Assembly (NCBI RefSeq): GCF_023973825.1
Contig: NC_090126.1
Span: forward strand, 1,225,001 to 1,289,000
Reading direction: 5' to 3'
DNA length: 64,000 bases
From: Plasmodium brasilianum
Lineage: Eukaryota; Apicomplexa; Aconoidasida; Haemosporida; Plasmodiidae
Shown: piece by piece, positions 1-14,711 of the stretch
How positions within the stretch are numbered: the stretch's first letter is position 1
How the letters are laid out: each line of letters opens with the position of its first letter
The notes under the pieces: model-generated
What the model saw: the letters and a program-made list of their open reading frames with translations, nothing else
Told to the model about the DNA's origin: nothing
The model's database searches: none
Made by a program: the position numbers and the translations under genes

Positions 1-3000
1 AATAACAATAGTAATAGTAATAGTAATAGTAATAGTTTATGCTTGAATTATCTAAAACACAATAGAATAGATTCCTCCATGTTTCAGTATGATGCCCGTA
101 GCAAAACGTACTCTTCTAATTTGAATCATAACATTTCCTTTAATGCACAAAAATATGAATCCCACAGTAACGTATTTGTAGAAACTGCTAATCCTGTCCA
201 CGATAAACAAAACATCCATTTGTGGGAACACACTAGTAGCAACGCACAGCAGCAGGCAAACGGAGCTAACGACAGCAAGGTCGAAGCCACACATGAAAAG
301 GCGGTCAAAAGGTTTGACTATGAGGTACCGTGCTCAACTACCATGGCTAATACTACCGCTGCTAACTGTGCCATCGCTTCTACTTCTGTTACTTCAGCTG
401 GTGTTAATTGTGCCATCGCTTCTACTTCTGTTACTTCAGCTGGTGCTAATTGTGCTATCGCTTCTACTTCTGTTACTTCCGCCGCTGCTAATTGTGATAT
501 CGCTTCTACTTCTGTTACTTCCGCCGCTGCTAATTGTGATATCGCTTCTACTTCTGTTACTTCAGCTGGTGCTAATTGTGCTATCGCTTCTAGCATCACT
601 AGCGCTACGCACGCAGACGAGCTTAGGAAGAATTACCTGTACAAAGCGTACACGAAAAAGGAGATAAAATTCAAATCCCCCGAAGAACTGCAGGATCTCT
701 TTCTAAGAAACAACATCATTCTGAATGATATCAAGAAGGAGTACAAGGTTGTTAAGGAGCAGATGTTGAAGGTACAGGGAAAAAGAGAAGAAAATAGTAA
801 CAAGGAGGGACAGCACGAATTGAGCAGTAGTAAAGAGGGGAAGCACAACCAAGGAAAAATCGAAAAAACGGATAATTGTCCAAATGAGGAATGTTTAGAA
901 GAACGGGATAATCACGAAAAGAAGATACATGAAAGGGAGTTATCCAGAGATGGACATTCCAATATTTTGACGATGACGTTAGAAGAGCTTGAAGTGAAAC
1001 GGAGCGAATATGAAGTAATGATAGAGAACCACAAAACACTACAAAAAATACTTGAACGAGGTGATGGTTTTACAGGTATAAACAGAAAAGTTCAATTAAA
1101 ACCATTCGATTTTGTTATAGTGAATGATAAAATAATAGTAACAAACATTCTGGTTGTAGCAAAATGGGGAGGAGAATTAACAAGGATGGGTAGAAGACAA
1201 TCTGAAAATTTAGGAAAGAGATTTAGAGCTACGCTATATCCAGGTGATTCTGATGGGTTACTAAGATTACATTCAACATTTAGACATGATTTTAAAATAT
1301 TTACATCAGATGAAGGAAGATGTCAAATAACATCGGCAGCATTTACAAAAGGGTTTTTAGATTTAGATGGAGAATTAACACCTATTTTAGTAGCAATGGT
1401 TATTAGAAATTCTAAAGCCCATAGTTTATTAGATGATAATAGACCTAGTTTAGAAAGAACACATTGCAAACTGTATATTGACAGTATAATGAATGAAAAT
1501 AAAAATATAGATGATGAGTTATTAAAGAAATTAACATGTGGTAAACATTCAAGGGGATTTAGAGAATCATTAAAAAAAATTAGAAACTTTTTTGAATTAA
1601 TGAGTAAAATAAGAAAAACGATTTATGATTTTTTAAAAAGTTTAAATCAGGAAGTACAGAAATGGCTTAATCTTTTTCCTTACGATGAATATGCATTATA
1701 TGTTATAGACATACTTCATGAAATACAAGTGAGATGGAAATCATTAACTAAAATGTGGTTTAAAAAAAATAAAAATAAATATGACACATCTAAAATACCT
1801 GATATAGTTGACAATGTGAGATTTGACTTAATACACCATCATTCATATTTAGGTAGTGGGTTAGACAAAGCTTTTGAAATATACAATCTTATAGAACCGT
1901 TAACTAATTTTATATCACAAGCTGAGTATGGTATTACTCCTGAAGATAAGGTAAAAATTGGTGTTAACATTGTCGGGAAATTGCTTAGAAAACTCATACA
2001 CGATGTTACATATTACAGGGATGAAGAGGATAGGAATAAGAAAAATAGTAAGTCCAACAACTCGCTTAAAAATTCCTTCCACATCTCGCACATGAACCCG
2101 TTCAGCTTTGTGAAGGGGAGGGAGAGGCAGGTAAAGGAAGTTGGGCAGGTGAAAAAAATAGGACAGATACAGGAATTAGACCAGGGGAACTGTACGCAAA
2201 ATACTGCACAAAATACTGCACAAAATGCTGCACAAAATACTGCACAAAATGCTGCACAAAATACTGCTCAAACGTCGGAAGGGTCAGAGGAACAAAGAGG
2301 GACGCCTAAATTTGTCAACACGTGTGAGTACAACTCAAGGCAAAATTTTTTAGATACTTTAGTATTGAAAAATAGCTACATAAAGAGTGCTGAAGAGAGT
2401 AAAAATGAGAGTGAAAACAAAGGCACATGGAACAGAAATATTAATAATGAAGTGGATAATATGAGTAGTAGTAGTAATACTAAGGCGTTAAATGATGTAG
2501 TGAGGGAAGAGGGACCTATCATTAAAGGGGCAAGAAGTGGTTCTCCAAGTAATGCAAGTAACAACGTCGTGGCAAGTGGATCACCAAGCAATGCAAACAA
2601 CTACATTCCGATAAGTGACAATATATCAACCCTTTATTCGTTCAATTTGGAGAGTAATAAATTTAAAAAAGACCATTCTGATAATGTTAAACAATATGAA
2701 AGGCGTGAATACATGTCAAAAGAGGACAGTGGAAATACTACAGGAGAGGGGAAATACAGTAATGAAAAATGTAATGCACATGTAAGCACATTAATGGAAA
2801 TGGACTTATCTGTGGGGAACATTCCCCATAATTTAGAAATACAGGAAGAAAGAAGCAATCAACTACTAACAAATTGTCTATATTATGTCAACACGAGTTC
2901 TACTGCACTGAAAAATATAAATGATTCTACCCCCAAAAGTAATATACCAACACTAGATTCTAGAAATAACAATGTCATAGAAATAGGAGCTCATACAAAT

Positions 3001-6000
3001 GCATATATGAGTTCCTGCAACAACTGCAGCAATAGTGAAGGTAAAATAAGCAAGTTAATGGATAATCTGAACAATGATTACAAGAGTTTGCTGCATCTTG
3101 CTGATATAAATATAAGCAGTATGAACAATGTAAGCAGCATGAACAATGTAAGCAGCATGAACAATGTAAGCAGTATGAACAGTGTAAGCGGCATGAACAA
3201 TGTAAGCAGTATGAACAATGTAAGCAGTATGAACAATGTAAGCAGCATGAACAATGTAAGCAGTATGAACAATGTAAGCAGCATGAACAATGTAAGCAGC
3301 ATGAATACTATGGGCGGGGTGAACAGCTACAGCAAAAGTAGCATCATGTACAACACAAATGTGAAAGATATATATACGCCAAAATTAATTAACAAAAAAG
3401 AGGCCCTTGTAATAAACTCGTCTGACTTGTGGGCTCATCAGAATAAGTACAGAAAGGAAAATAATGAAAAACAAAAAATGAAAAAAATAAAAAGTGCCAA
3501 AGAAATAGATATGAATGAAAAAAAAGAAGACAACAACAATAATTATAACAACAATAATTATAACAACAATAATTATAACAACAATAATTATAACAACAAT
3601 AATTATAACAACAATAATTATAACAACAGTAATTATAACAACAATAATTATAACAACAATAATTATAACAACAGTAATTATAACAACAATAATTATAACA
3701 ACAGTAATTATAACAACAATAATTATAACAACAGTAATTATAACAACAATAATTATAACAATAATAATTATAACAATAATAATTATAACAATAATAATTA
3801 TAACAATAATAATTATAACAACAATAATTATAACAACAATAATTATAACAACAATGATTATAGAAAGAATAATAGTTATAGTAATAATAATAATATTACT
3901 TATAAACACAATGCACCTCAGCAGAAGCCGCAGAACAACTATAGCGACAGTTTTTGTATGAATACTCATATGAACGAATGTTATGACGGGGTCAGGAAAA
4001 AAAATGGGACTGAAGAGGAGCACGTGGGGGAGGGAGGAGGAAGTATTAAAAGTGTGGAAAGTGGACAGAGCGGAAAGAGGGGGAAGTCTTGTTATTCCAT
4101 GAATACCGTTCATGCAAGTGATAATACCGCTTACATTTTTCCGAATGATGCAAACGAACACAGAAGGGACGGTAAAAAGGATGGCAGAGAGAAGAACGAA
4201 AAGGGGGAAGAAATGGAGGACGGGAAGGAGGAAGATGATGAAGGGGAGGAAGAACAAGAGCATGATGATGATGAAGATATAATTAGGCTGAAAGAAACAG
4301 ATGCAAGGAGACTGGGTATAAGATCCCCATGGAGAATGGTTAGGTCACGATATTATGTTACATCAGCATCTCATATGATCTCGTTGTTAAATATATTAAT
4401 ACATGCAAAAAATGCTGATAATTCAATTAGTCAAAATATTATTGACAATGATTCATTAAAAAGCATAGGGGATGTTACAGATTTACATTATTTATCACAT
4501 TTAGTTTTTAGAGTATGGGAAAGAAAACAATTAAAAAGAAATGACCATAACAGATTTCGTATAGAAATATTATTCAGTTCTGGTGCAAAGGATGGCTTTG
4601 GTCAGAATTATGAACTTTTAGAAAAAGATGCAAAGGCACAACAACAAAAATATGAGAGACACATAAACAAATATTTTGATGATAAAGATAAAAAAGGGCA
4701 TATCGAGAAAAATGATCCATATGGGATTAATGTCAATCGGAATGGCGATCCCCTAAGTGCTATAATTACATCATCTGGGGAAGATAAGCCCAAGGTGGAG
4801 AAAGAAAGAGGGAAGGGCGAAAATTTGGGGGATGATAAGAAAGGGCATATATCAAGTAACTGCGCAAGTGGCAGCAGTAATGGGGGCGGTATTGGAGGTG
4901 GTAATAATGTAAGCAGTAGTGGCTGCAATGGAGGTGGCGCAAACCACGGGAGTGAGGAGCGGACGGCGAAGGCAAGCATAGAAGAGAAGAAGAACTGCCT
5001 CAACCGTAGCAATAATAACATAGGAGATGATCCGAATAATGAATCGTATAATTCCCATTCTAATTCATCAATAAATATGAAAGAGGATAAAATAAAGAGA
5101 ATGAATGTAAGTAGTAGTTTTAAGTTTTCAAAAAGTGTAGTAGATAAACCAGTCAGTTCGAATAGAAGAGGATCTAATTATTTAAATTTCGATATGATGA
5201 ATATGGCAGAGAAAAAAAAAAGTAGTGTGTATACCTTCTCTAATCATTCTGTAAATGATAATAATGTATTATGTTCATTCAATATTTTTAATAAAAGTGA
5301 AAATGAGGAAAAATTCGAAAGCTCTTATTATAGAAGAGAAATGTCATACGAGTTTGGGAGCATACATAAAAAGATGAGTTTAAGTAATAACAATTTAAAT
5401 AGAGAAGGAAGTTATATGGTTAGGTCTATTAGCTCTAATTTAAGAAAAAAAAACAAACAAAAAGATAATTTAAAAATGGATTATGAAAAAAAAGAAAAAG
5501 AAGATATTACTAAGGAAAATTTATTAACATATGAAAATGAATGCATAAGTATTTGCTCGCAAGAATTAAACCGTAAATCACATAGAAGTTTTTCATGTCA
5601 AAGTGATAGATCTTTTTATGTAAATAAAAAAGATGGAGAATTATTAAGTGATGATACAAAAGGAAAAACTAATATAAAAAATAGAAATAATTTACAAGAA
5701 AATGAAAAAATAAAAAATAAATTTGAAAAAAATTATCTACAGAGTAACAATAGTGAAGAAAATAAAAAAGTTAATGTATTTTCTCATGTCTTTCAACATT
5801 TTAATGAAAATAAAAAAAATTCCACGTCTAATTTAAAGTTCTTTTATAAAACATACATGCCAGATTATGAAAAAATTATTGAAAATGACAAAAAAGCAGA
5901 GACTTTTGATGTACCCCCTTATTGTGAATTAGCCCCCTTAATAGTTCTGACAAAGAATTGCCAACTGTCCACTTTTGAAAATATCTTAACTCAAATTTTA

Positions 6001-6075
6001 AATAAATACTCAAAAAGTAGTAAAAATAAGGATAAGGGGAAGCTTGACAGGGACGCCAGGAATGGTCATAAATGA
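1..6075 (+). CDS. VIP1: PPIP5K/VIP1-type histidine acid phosphatase domain protein, 5'-truncated by window edge
   Basis: The frame is open from base 1, so the start codon and the N-terminal ATP-grasp kinase half lie outside the window. What is present matches the phosphatase half of diphosphoinositol pentakisphosphate kinases: GINRKVQL near 1077, KWGGELTRMGRRQ near 1162, LHSTFRHDFKIFTSDEGR near 1267 and GELTPILVAMV near 1369. After about 750 residues of low-complexity insertion the fold resumes at 4285 with RSRYYVTSASHMISLLN, which carries the family's second catalytic His, and ends in a conserved tail near 5860-5990. The first catalytic motif (RHGxRTP type) is not visible and should lie upstream of base 1. 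Known role of the family: making and hydrolysing inositol pyrophosphates in the cytosol. Repeats inside: 14-residue NC-IASTSVTSA units (about 352-605), SSMNNV units (3112-3306) and NNNNY units (3530-3860). Confidence 0.9.
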   Translation, partial: NNNSNSNSNSNSLCLNYLKHNRIDSSMFQYDARSKTYSSNLNHNISFNAQKYESHSNVFVETANPVHDKQNIHLWEHTSSNAQQQANGANDSKVEATHEKAVKRFDYEVPCSTTMANTTAANCAIASTSVTSAGVNCAIASTSVTSAGANCAIASTSVTSAAANCDIASTSVTSAAANCDIASTSVTSAGANCAIASSITSATHADELRKNYLYKAYTKKEIKFKSPEELQDLFLRNNIILNDIKKEYKVVKEQMLKVQGKREENSNKEGQHELSSSKEGKHNQGKIEKTDNCPNEECLEERDNHEKKIHERELSRDGHSNILTMTLEELEVKRSEYEVMIENHKTLQKILERGDGFTGINRKVQLKPFDFVIVNDKIIVTNILVVAKWGGELTRMGRRQSENLGKRFRATLYPGDSDGLLRLHSTFRHDFKIFTSDEGRCQITSAAFTKGFLDLDGELTPILVAMVIRNSKAHSLLDDNRPSLERTHCKLYIDSIMNENKNIDDELLKKLTCGKHSRGFRESLKKIRNFFELMSKIRKTIYDFLKSLNQEVQKWLNLFPYDEYALYVIDILHEIQVRWKSLTKMWFKKNKNKYDTSKIPDIVDNVRFDLIHHHSYLGSGLDKAFEIYNLIEPLTNFISQAEYGITPEDKVKIGVNIVGKLLRKLIHDVTYYRDEEDRNKKNSKSNNSLKNSFHISHMNPFSFVKGRERQVKEVGQVKKIGQIQELDQGNCTQNTAQNTAQNAAQNTAQNAAQNTAQTSEGSEEQRGTPKFVNTCEYNSRQNFLDTLVLKNSYIKSAEESKNESENKGTWNRNINNEVDNMSSSSNTKALNDVVREEGPIIKGARSGSPSNASNNVVASGSPSNANNYIPISDNISTLYSFNLESNKFKKDHSDNVKQYERREYMSKEDSGNTTGEGKYSNEKCNAHVSTLMEMDLSVGNIPHNLEIQEERSNQLLTNCLYYVNTSSTALKNINDSTPKSNIPTLDSRNNNVIEIGAHTNAYMSSCNNCSNSEGKISKLMDNLNNDYKSLLHLADINISSMNNVSSMNNVSSMNNVSSMNSVSGMNNVSSMNNVSSMNNVSSMNNVSSMNNVSSMNNVSSMNTMGGVNSYSKSSIMYNTNVKDIYTPKLINKKEALVINSSDLWAHQNKYRKENNEKQKMKKIKSAKEIDMNEKKEDNNNNYNNNNYNNNNYNNNNYNNNNYNNNNYNNSNYNNNNYNNNNYNNSNYNNNNYNNSNYNNNNYNNSNYNNNNYNNNNYNNNNYNNNNYNNNNYNNNNYNNNNYNNNDYRKNNSYSNNNNITYKHNAPQQKPQNNYSDSFCMNTHMNECYDGVRKKNGTEEEHVGEGGGSIKSVESGQSGKRGKSCYSMNTVHASDNTAYIFPNDANEHRRDGKKDGREKNEKGEEMEDGKEEDDEGEEEQEHDDDEDIIRLKETDARRLGIRSPWRMVRSRYYVTSASHMISLLNILIHAKNADNSISQNIIDNDSLKSIGDVTDLHYLSHLVFRVWERKQLKRNDHNRFRIEILFSSGAKDGFGQNYELLEKDAKAQQQKYERHINKYFDDKDKKGHIEKNDPYGINVNRNGDPLSAIITSSGEDKPKVEKERGKGENLGDDKKGHISSNCASGSSNGGGIGGGNNVSSSGCNGGGANHGSEERTAKASIEEKKNCLNRSNNNIGDDPNNESYNSHSNSSINMKEDKIKRMNVSSSFKFSKSVVDKPVSSNRRGSNYLNFDMMNMAEKKKSSVYTFSNHSVNDNNVLCSFNIFNKSENEEKFESSYYRREMSYEFGSIHKKMSLSNNNLNREGSYMVRSISSNLRKKNKQKDNLKMDYEKKEKEDITKENLLTYENECISICSQELNRKSHRSFSCQSDRSFYVNKKDGELLSDDTKGKTNIKNRNNLQENEKIKNKFEKNYLQSNNSEENKKVNVFSHVFQHFNENKKNSTSNLKFFYKTYMPDYEKIIENDKKAETFDVPPYCELAPLIVLTKNCQLSTFENILTQILNKYSKSSKNKDKGKLDRDARNGHK
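352..605 (+). repeat. 42-bp in-frame minisatellite in the VIP1-type gene
   Basis: About five to six copies of a 42-bp unit encode ANC(A/D)IASTSVTSA(G/A). The array lies just before the segment aligning to the start of the conserved phosphatase core (KEIKFKSPEELQD, near 655). Confidence 0.9.
3112..3306 (+). repeat. 18-bp in-frame minisatellite (SSMNNV)
   Basis: About eleven near-identical 18-bp units encode SSMNNV inside the long insertion that splits the phosphatase domain. Confidence 0.9.
3530..3860 (+). repeat. 15-bp in-frame minisatellite (NNNNY)
   Basis: About twenty-two 15-bp units (AATTATAACAACAAT and AAC/AAT/AGT variants) encode an Asn-rich tract with a Tyr every fifth residue. The array is also open on other frames and the opposite strand, which explains the overlapping antisense ORFs. 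Confidence 0.92.
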
Positions 6076-6905
6076 GCAGGAAGAGCAATGTTAATTGAAT
6101 GTCTCTTTATGTACACACGTATATTTATAGTTAATACACACACGGATGTTCATGCAGATTTTACGGGGTCATAATTTCTCATTTAATTGTGAAACAACAA
6201 AAATTGTCTTAAAAAATGTTTCATAAATTGCTTTTAAAAATAACGTTTTGATTATTTTATTTTTTTATTATTTTATTTTTTTATTATTTTATTTTTTTAT
6301 TATTTTATTTTTTTATTATTTTATTATTTTATTTTTTTTTATCTCAAAACAATGAAAAAACAAGTAAATAATTTTACATTAACGTGGAAATAAAAACGCG
6401 GTTTATGTGCATAAACAAGCTAACGAATTATTGGTGTATGTTTAACAAAATGCGCCTTAATAAAGTTAAAATTGGCGTAATACGTGCATATATACATAAT
6501 GCATATACGTACACATACATACGTACACATATTTTCTTAATTCATTCTTATCACTTCATCATTTTTCAAGTGTATAAGATTTAATTTTTATTTTATTTTA
6601 TTTTATTTTATTTCTGTTTTTTTTTTTTTTTTTTCACCTTTTAACATTTATTTTCCCTAGTTTGCAGAGTATTTTCCCGCATGTAAAACATAAATACTAA
6701 AACAAGGGATAGAAAAAAAGAAAAAAAAAATTCATAAATAAAGTATATCATTAGTCATATGTCATAAATATAATAAAATAAATTGTAAATATAATAAGTC
6801 GCAACTAAAGTGAGTTATAAATAAGTTATCATCATAAAACTATTCTCAGCCCTTACATTCAAAAAAAAAAAAAAAAAATCGTTAAAATCTGCACCCATGG
6901 TAGTA
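6076..6905. other. convergent intergenic region, VIP1-type / plasmepsin IX
   Basis: This 830-bp AT-rich spacer lies between two 3' ends. It contains a TTATTATTTTATTTTTT array (about 6247-6335) and poly-T runs. I see no coding exon or RNA gene. Confidence 0.7.
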
Positions 6906-10627
<3,722 letters not shown>

Positions 10628-11359
10628 TTTTTATTATACATATAATATAGAACGGGAAGCAAAAAAAAAAAAAAAAAAGAAATAAAAGAAAAATAAAAAA
10701 ATAAAATAAAAGTCTAAAAACGGAAAAAGATCAACACGTAGTATCGACCAAAGTCTTACGATATTAACTCTATTACATTTTTTATACAGCCATATAAAAA
10801 ATTAGGAAGAATAATAAAACTGATGGAAAATTAGTTCATCTCTTTTTTTTTTTTTTTTTTTTAGCTAACATAATAGAAGCATTAACATTGTCTATCTTAC
10901 AAAAAATGCGTTAGAAATTAAAATGTGTATGCGCAGAGGAAATAGAGGGAGCAACACAGTTACGACTATCTCATTTAGAATAAAGAAGAAAACAGAGGAA
11001 TCAATGATATCAAAAAGGGGAAAAAAGCAATAAAACAAAAAAACAAAAACGTAGAAATGTAAAATAGCAGAAATGAAAAATAGCAGAAACGAAAAATAGT
11101 AGAAACGAAAAATAGTAGAAACGAAAAATAGTAGTAACGAAAAATAGTAGTAACGAAAAATAGTAGAAACGAAAAATAGTAGTAACGAAAAATAGTAGTA
11201 ACGAAAAAAAGTTGAAATGCAAAAAAGAATAAAAGCAAAAATTTTTTAAATGGTTCTACTCAACTGCTTCACCAAATAACATAAACGAATTGTTCATTTG
11301 AAAGAATTACTAAAAATTATTTGAAATTTTTTTTTTATTCATCACTCAGTTTTTAATTC
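10628..11359. other. intergenic, 5' side of plasmepsin IX
   Basis: AT-rich with long A and T runs (10662-10678, 10843-10862) and a 16-bp array of GAAAAATAGTAGTAAC-like units (about 11060-11215). The array is open on the minus strand but has no gene-like composition. Promoter elements of plasmepsin IX probably lie here; none can be pinpointed. Confidence 0.6.
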
Positions 11360-12003
11360 TTATAATGGAGATGAATACATATACTTGCAGCCCTTTTCAG
11401 AATATAATAATGCTGCCAGTAACTCTGAACAGTTTAACTCAAACAAGTTATCATACTTTCTTTTTTTATTTTGAAGTGTCAAATTGGTGTTGGTACGTAA
11501 AAAAGTACGTACATCCATGTACATATGCATGTGCATATATATGTACGTGTATGTATGTACGCATATAGGTATGTGTATTCATGTATGCACATATACACAT
11601 ACGTATACGCAACATATTCTAGCGCACTGTTAATCCCGTTATGGGTACTCTTTCCTTTTTTGTTCTCTCTTTCGTTTTTTAAATTGCTTAATTACTGAAT
11701 TTGTTATACTTTAAAGTAAATATATGGTCATTTTTTTTTTATTTTTCTTTTCATTTTTTTTTTTGGTCCCCTGATATGGTGCAGCATGTTGCACACCATT
11801 TCGTCTTGCACTAAAAGGAGGATACTTTCACTTGAATATAAGGAGGAATGCATAAATGATAGCATAAATGATAGCATAAATATGGCAAAAACGATAGCAT
11901 GAATTCGTTTGTTAATTTTTACTGACTTCTTAATATTTGATAATAATAGTAATGTTAAATATAAAATTGATGTAAAAAGTTTGTTCTGATGAAATAATGA
12001 CAT
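11360..12003 (-). CDS. candidate small secreted protein, spliced, model incomplete
   Basis: An ATG at 12003 opens a 27-codon exon (12003-11923) that looks like a signal peptide (KLFTSILYLTLLLLSN) and ends at a good donor, GTAAAA. A possible second exon starts at 11810 after a TTTTAG acceptor; in the matching phase it reads CKTKWCATCCTISGD before a stop. A further stretch ending at 11360 reads like coding sequence (LFELNCSELLAALLYSEKG then CKYMYSSPL and stop), but I could not join it with a confident splice site. I do not recognise a family. It may be one small Cys-containing secreted protein, two genes, or chance in AT-rich DNA. Confidence 0.3.
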
Positions 12004-12117
12004 ATTAAAAAAAAAAAAAAAAATTTTTTTTTTTAAATTATGGGTAAAGAAAATGGTAATTCCACTGTTGGTAGGGCAAATTTAAACATACTACTCATGC
12101 ACATGTGAATAATAAAA

Positions 12118-12119
<2 letters not shown>

Positions 12120-12148
<29 letters not shown>

Positions 12149-12151
12149 TAT

Positions 12152-12182
<31 letters not shown>
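12120..12182. repeat. (TA)n microsatellite
   Basis: A long TA dinucleotide run broken by TAATAATA, just downstream of the PTPA stop codon. Similar runs occur throughout the window, for example 10301-10332, 50357-50398, 54788-54832, 62581-62620 and 63252-63292. Confidence 0.9.
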
Positions 12183-12187
<5 letters not shown>

Positions 12188-12257
12188 GTACACATATGAA
12201 CGTAAACACACATACAAAAAAGCAAGAGCAATCAAAGTAAAAGTCAACGATTAAAGG

Positions 12258-14250
12258 TCAAAAGTCAATTAATTTCCCAAATAAAATATGCTGCAATATC
12301 TGGCGCTTCTGAATAATTTCTGCCTGATACATTTTCAGTAAACCTGAGCATATTTTTTCCCTTAAAAAAAAAAAATAAAAATTTTAAATCACTGAAAGGA
12401 AAAATTAAGTTTTTAGACAATTTACTATCTCATTATTATCTCTTTGTTATCTCATTATTATCTCTTTGTTAGCTCTTTTTTTTTTTTGTATAAATTTTTT
12501 TTTTTCTTAACATCCTTAATGATACCATGTTTCGACACCAGAAATGTCATATAGCATTTGAGAAGACTCGTGAAATGGAGCGTGCTTCAGCTGAAAATTT
12601 GCCCATGGATATGTACATGTACGTTGGTAGTATGTACGTATGCATATGCATGTACGTATGCATATGCATGTACGTAAACGTATATATGTACATGTATATA
12701 TGTGTGTGTGTATATGCATTTTCACAATTGTAAGTACAATACGGTTATAAAAATTACAAATACACAATGAAGATGTTCTTAAATATATACATGCACACGC
12801 ACATGCTCATAATAAACGTATGATGCCATTTTTATATGAAACAAAAAATGACAAATAATTCTTCAAATATTTATGAATTCCTTGTTCTTCTATCCATTAT
12901 ATAACATACCATTGATATGTATTTCAAAGCGTCAAAATACAAATATTTCGGAGCCCACAATTCTACTAGCTCTTTTTTCTCAATCTGACGATGAACATTA
13001 ATACAAAAAAAATTATGCGTTTGTGGAGGGGGAGAATAATATGTGTACGCATATAAACATGTACATATTTGCACACATATATATGTGTTCCATTCATGTA
13101 CATATATTTATATATGTATATATTTGTGTGCGTTTGTATGTACATGTGCAGGTACATATATGCACACATTTATATAAACCAATTTTAAAACTTAAGGAGC
13201 TTTACGTCATCCGTTTTTATATTCCTGTTATAGGAAAGTTGAGCTGCGCCAAATAAAAAAACGAGAAACTGAAAATCGTCTAAACCCCATGCTCCCCTAC
13301 TGCCTGCTGGTTCCACCGTGTATATTATCTGAATTCTCCTGACTCCTTCTAAATACCTGAACAGTTCATAAAAATAGGTGTAAAAGGAAAGAATAGCCAG
13401 TGAATGTAATGTGTTACTAGGCGGTATCATGACAGAAGGGGTACGTTTCGTTCGTTGATACAAGTGCATGTATATATGCACGCATATGCGCGGCCATTGT
13501 GCGACAAATGTATATGCATATATCTATCTACATTTATACATGCACGTATTTGTGTACGCATGTATGTGTGTACTCATGTATGGGCATACGCAAGTGTGTG
13601 TGTATGCATGTATATATATATGTATATGCCCCGTGCACAAATATGCGCCGCTATGCTGTGCGCTTATGTTAGCATTACTGCCTGTACAAAACAAGAACGA
13701 GGTGCTTATAATCAGAGGAAGTAAAAAAGTGCAGCTTATTTAAACAAAATAGAAATAATAAAAAGTTTAACTCATGACCCGTTCCATAATCAATTCTGTT
13801 TTTATTTCCTATCGAATTTTTTAAATAATATGCTAACTGAAAGGTATGCTCCGAAATATTATCTATCCCTGAGTCATTTAAAATTTGCGGTAAATGCTCA
13901 TCAATTTCTTTATAATATTCTTCACAGAATTTTTGAAACCCCTTATTTCCAAAACGAAATGGTTGTTTTATAGGAGGACAAGAGTCGATACATTTATTCA
14001 TATTTTTAACAAGTTGAAAAATGTTATATACATTTTTTGATAGTAATAAAAAGTTCTCATTCCCTTTATTATTATATTCACTAGCTAACTGAAACTTCTC
14101 GAGAGGTTTCATTTCAACTGCTATAACTGACTTGTTCAGGTTAGAAATAAATTCAATTATGTCATTATATATAGAACTTTTCGTAAACTTTATTACACTT
14201 TCGTCATTAACTATTTTAAAGCTTAACCCGCTATTATTATCATCGAGCAT
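12258..14250 (-). CDS. PTPA: serine/threonine protein phosphatase 2A activator (PTPA), 5 exons
   Basis: Exons on the minus strand: 14250-13679, 13356-13206, 12984-12910, 12590-12526, 12360-12258. Phases agree and the total is 321 residues, a normal family length. Diagnostic segments are QPFRFGNKGFQKF, KNRIDYGTGHELNFLLF (nucleotide-binding/active region), YLEGVRRIQIIYTVEPAGSR-GAWGLDDFQFL across exon 2, the APKYLYFDALKYISM segment, SSQMLYDISGVETW and the final GLLKMYQAEIIQ...QHILFGKL tail. The first junction (YRQ|YLEG) and the TG|G Trp junction into the last exon align with animal PTPA without gaps. Known role: a peptidyl-prolyl isomerase-fold activator that remodels the PP2A catalytic subunit. 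Introns are TA/CA-rich with alternating purine-pyrimidine stretches. The ATG at 14250 is the only sensible in-frame start. Confidence 0.95.
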
Positions 14251-14662
14251 TTTTTTTTTTCTTTTCTTTTGTATTATTATTCTTAAAAATTGGTTAGAAA
14301 AAAAAAAAAAGGGGGAAAAAAAAAAAATGGAAAAAAGAAGAAAAAATAGCTGACATATTCATACAAATCAAAAGGAGCCCACAATGATAAGCTCAACGTA
14401 TCGGCACGTGTCGATATGCCTACATATGTATATGCACATGTACCTAGGTACAAATATTTATATATACACATATGATACATTCGAGGTGTGCAAGTTCCCA
14501 CTAATTTATGTAATAGCATACCAGGAACACCACACTTCATGTGGGAAATAAAAATTAAATTTTTTTTTTAAATTTAAATTTATAGAGAAAAAAAGAAGGA
14601 AAATTACTCATCTCCTGCAAGAAATAACTCCGATAATTTCGCTTGAAGCATTGCTACGTATG

Positions 14663-14697
<35 letters not shown>

Positions 14698-14711
14698 TTT
14701 TTCTTTTTTTT

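Noticed and set aside
3385..4263. 292-codon minus-strand Ile/Val-rich ORF
   Set aside because: Antisense of the NNNNY repeat of the VIP1-type gene; no start context or features.
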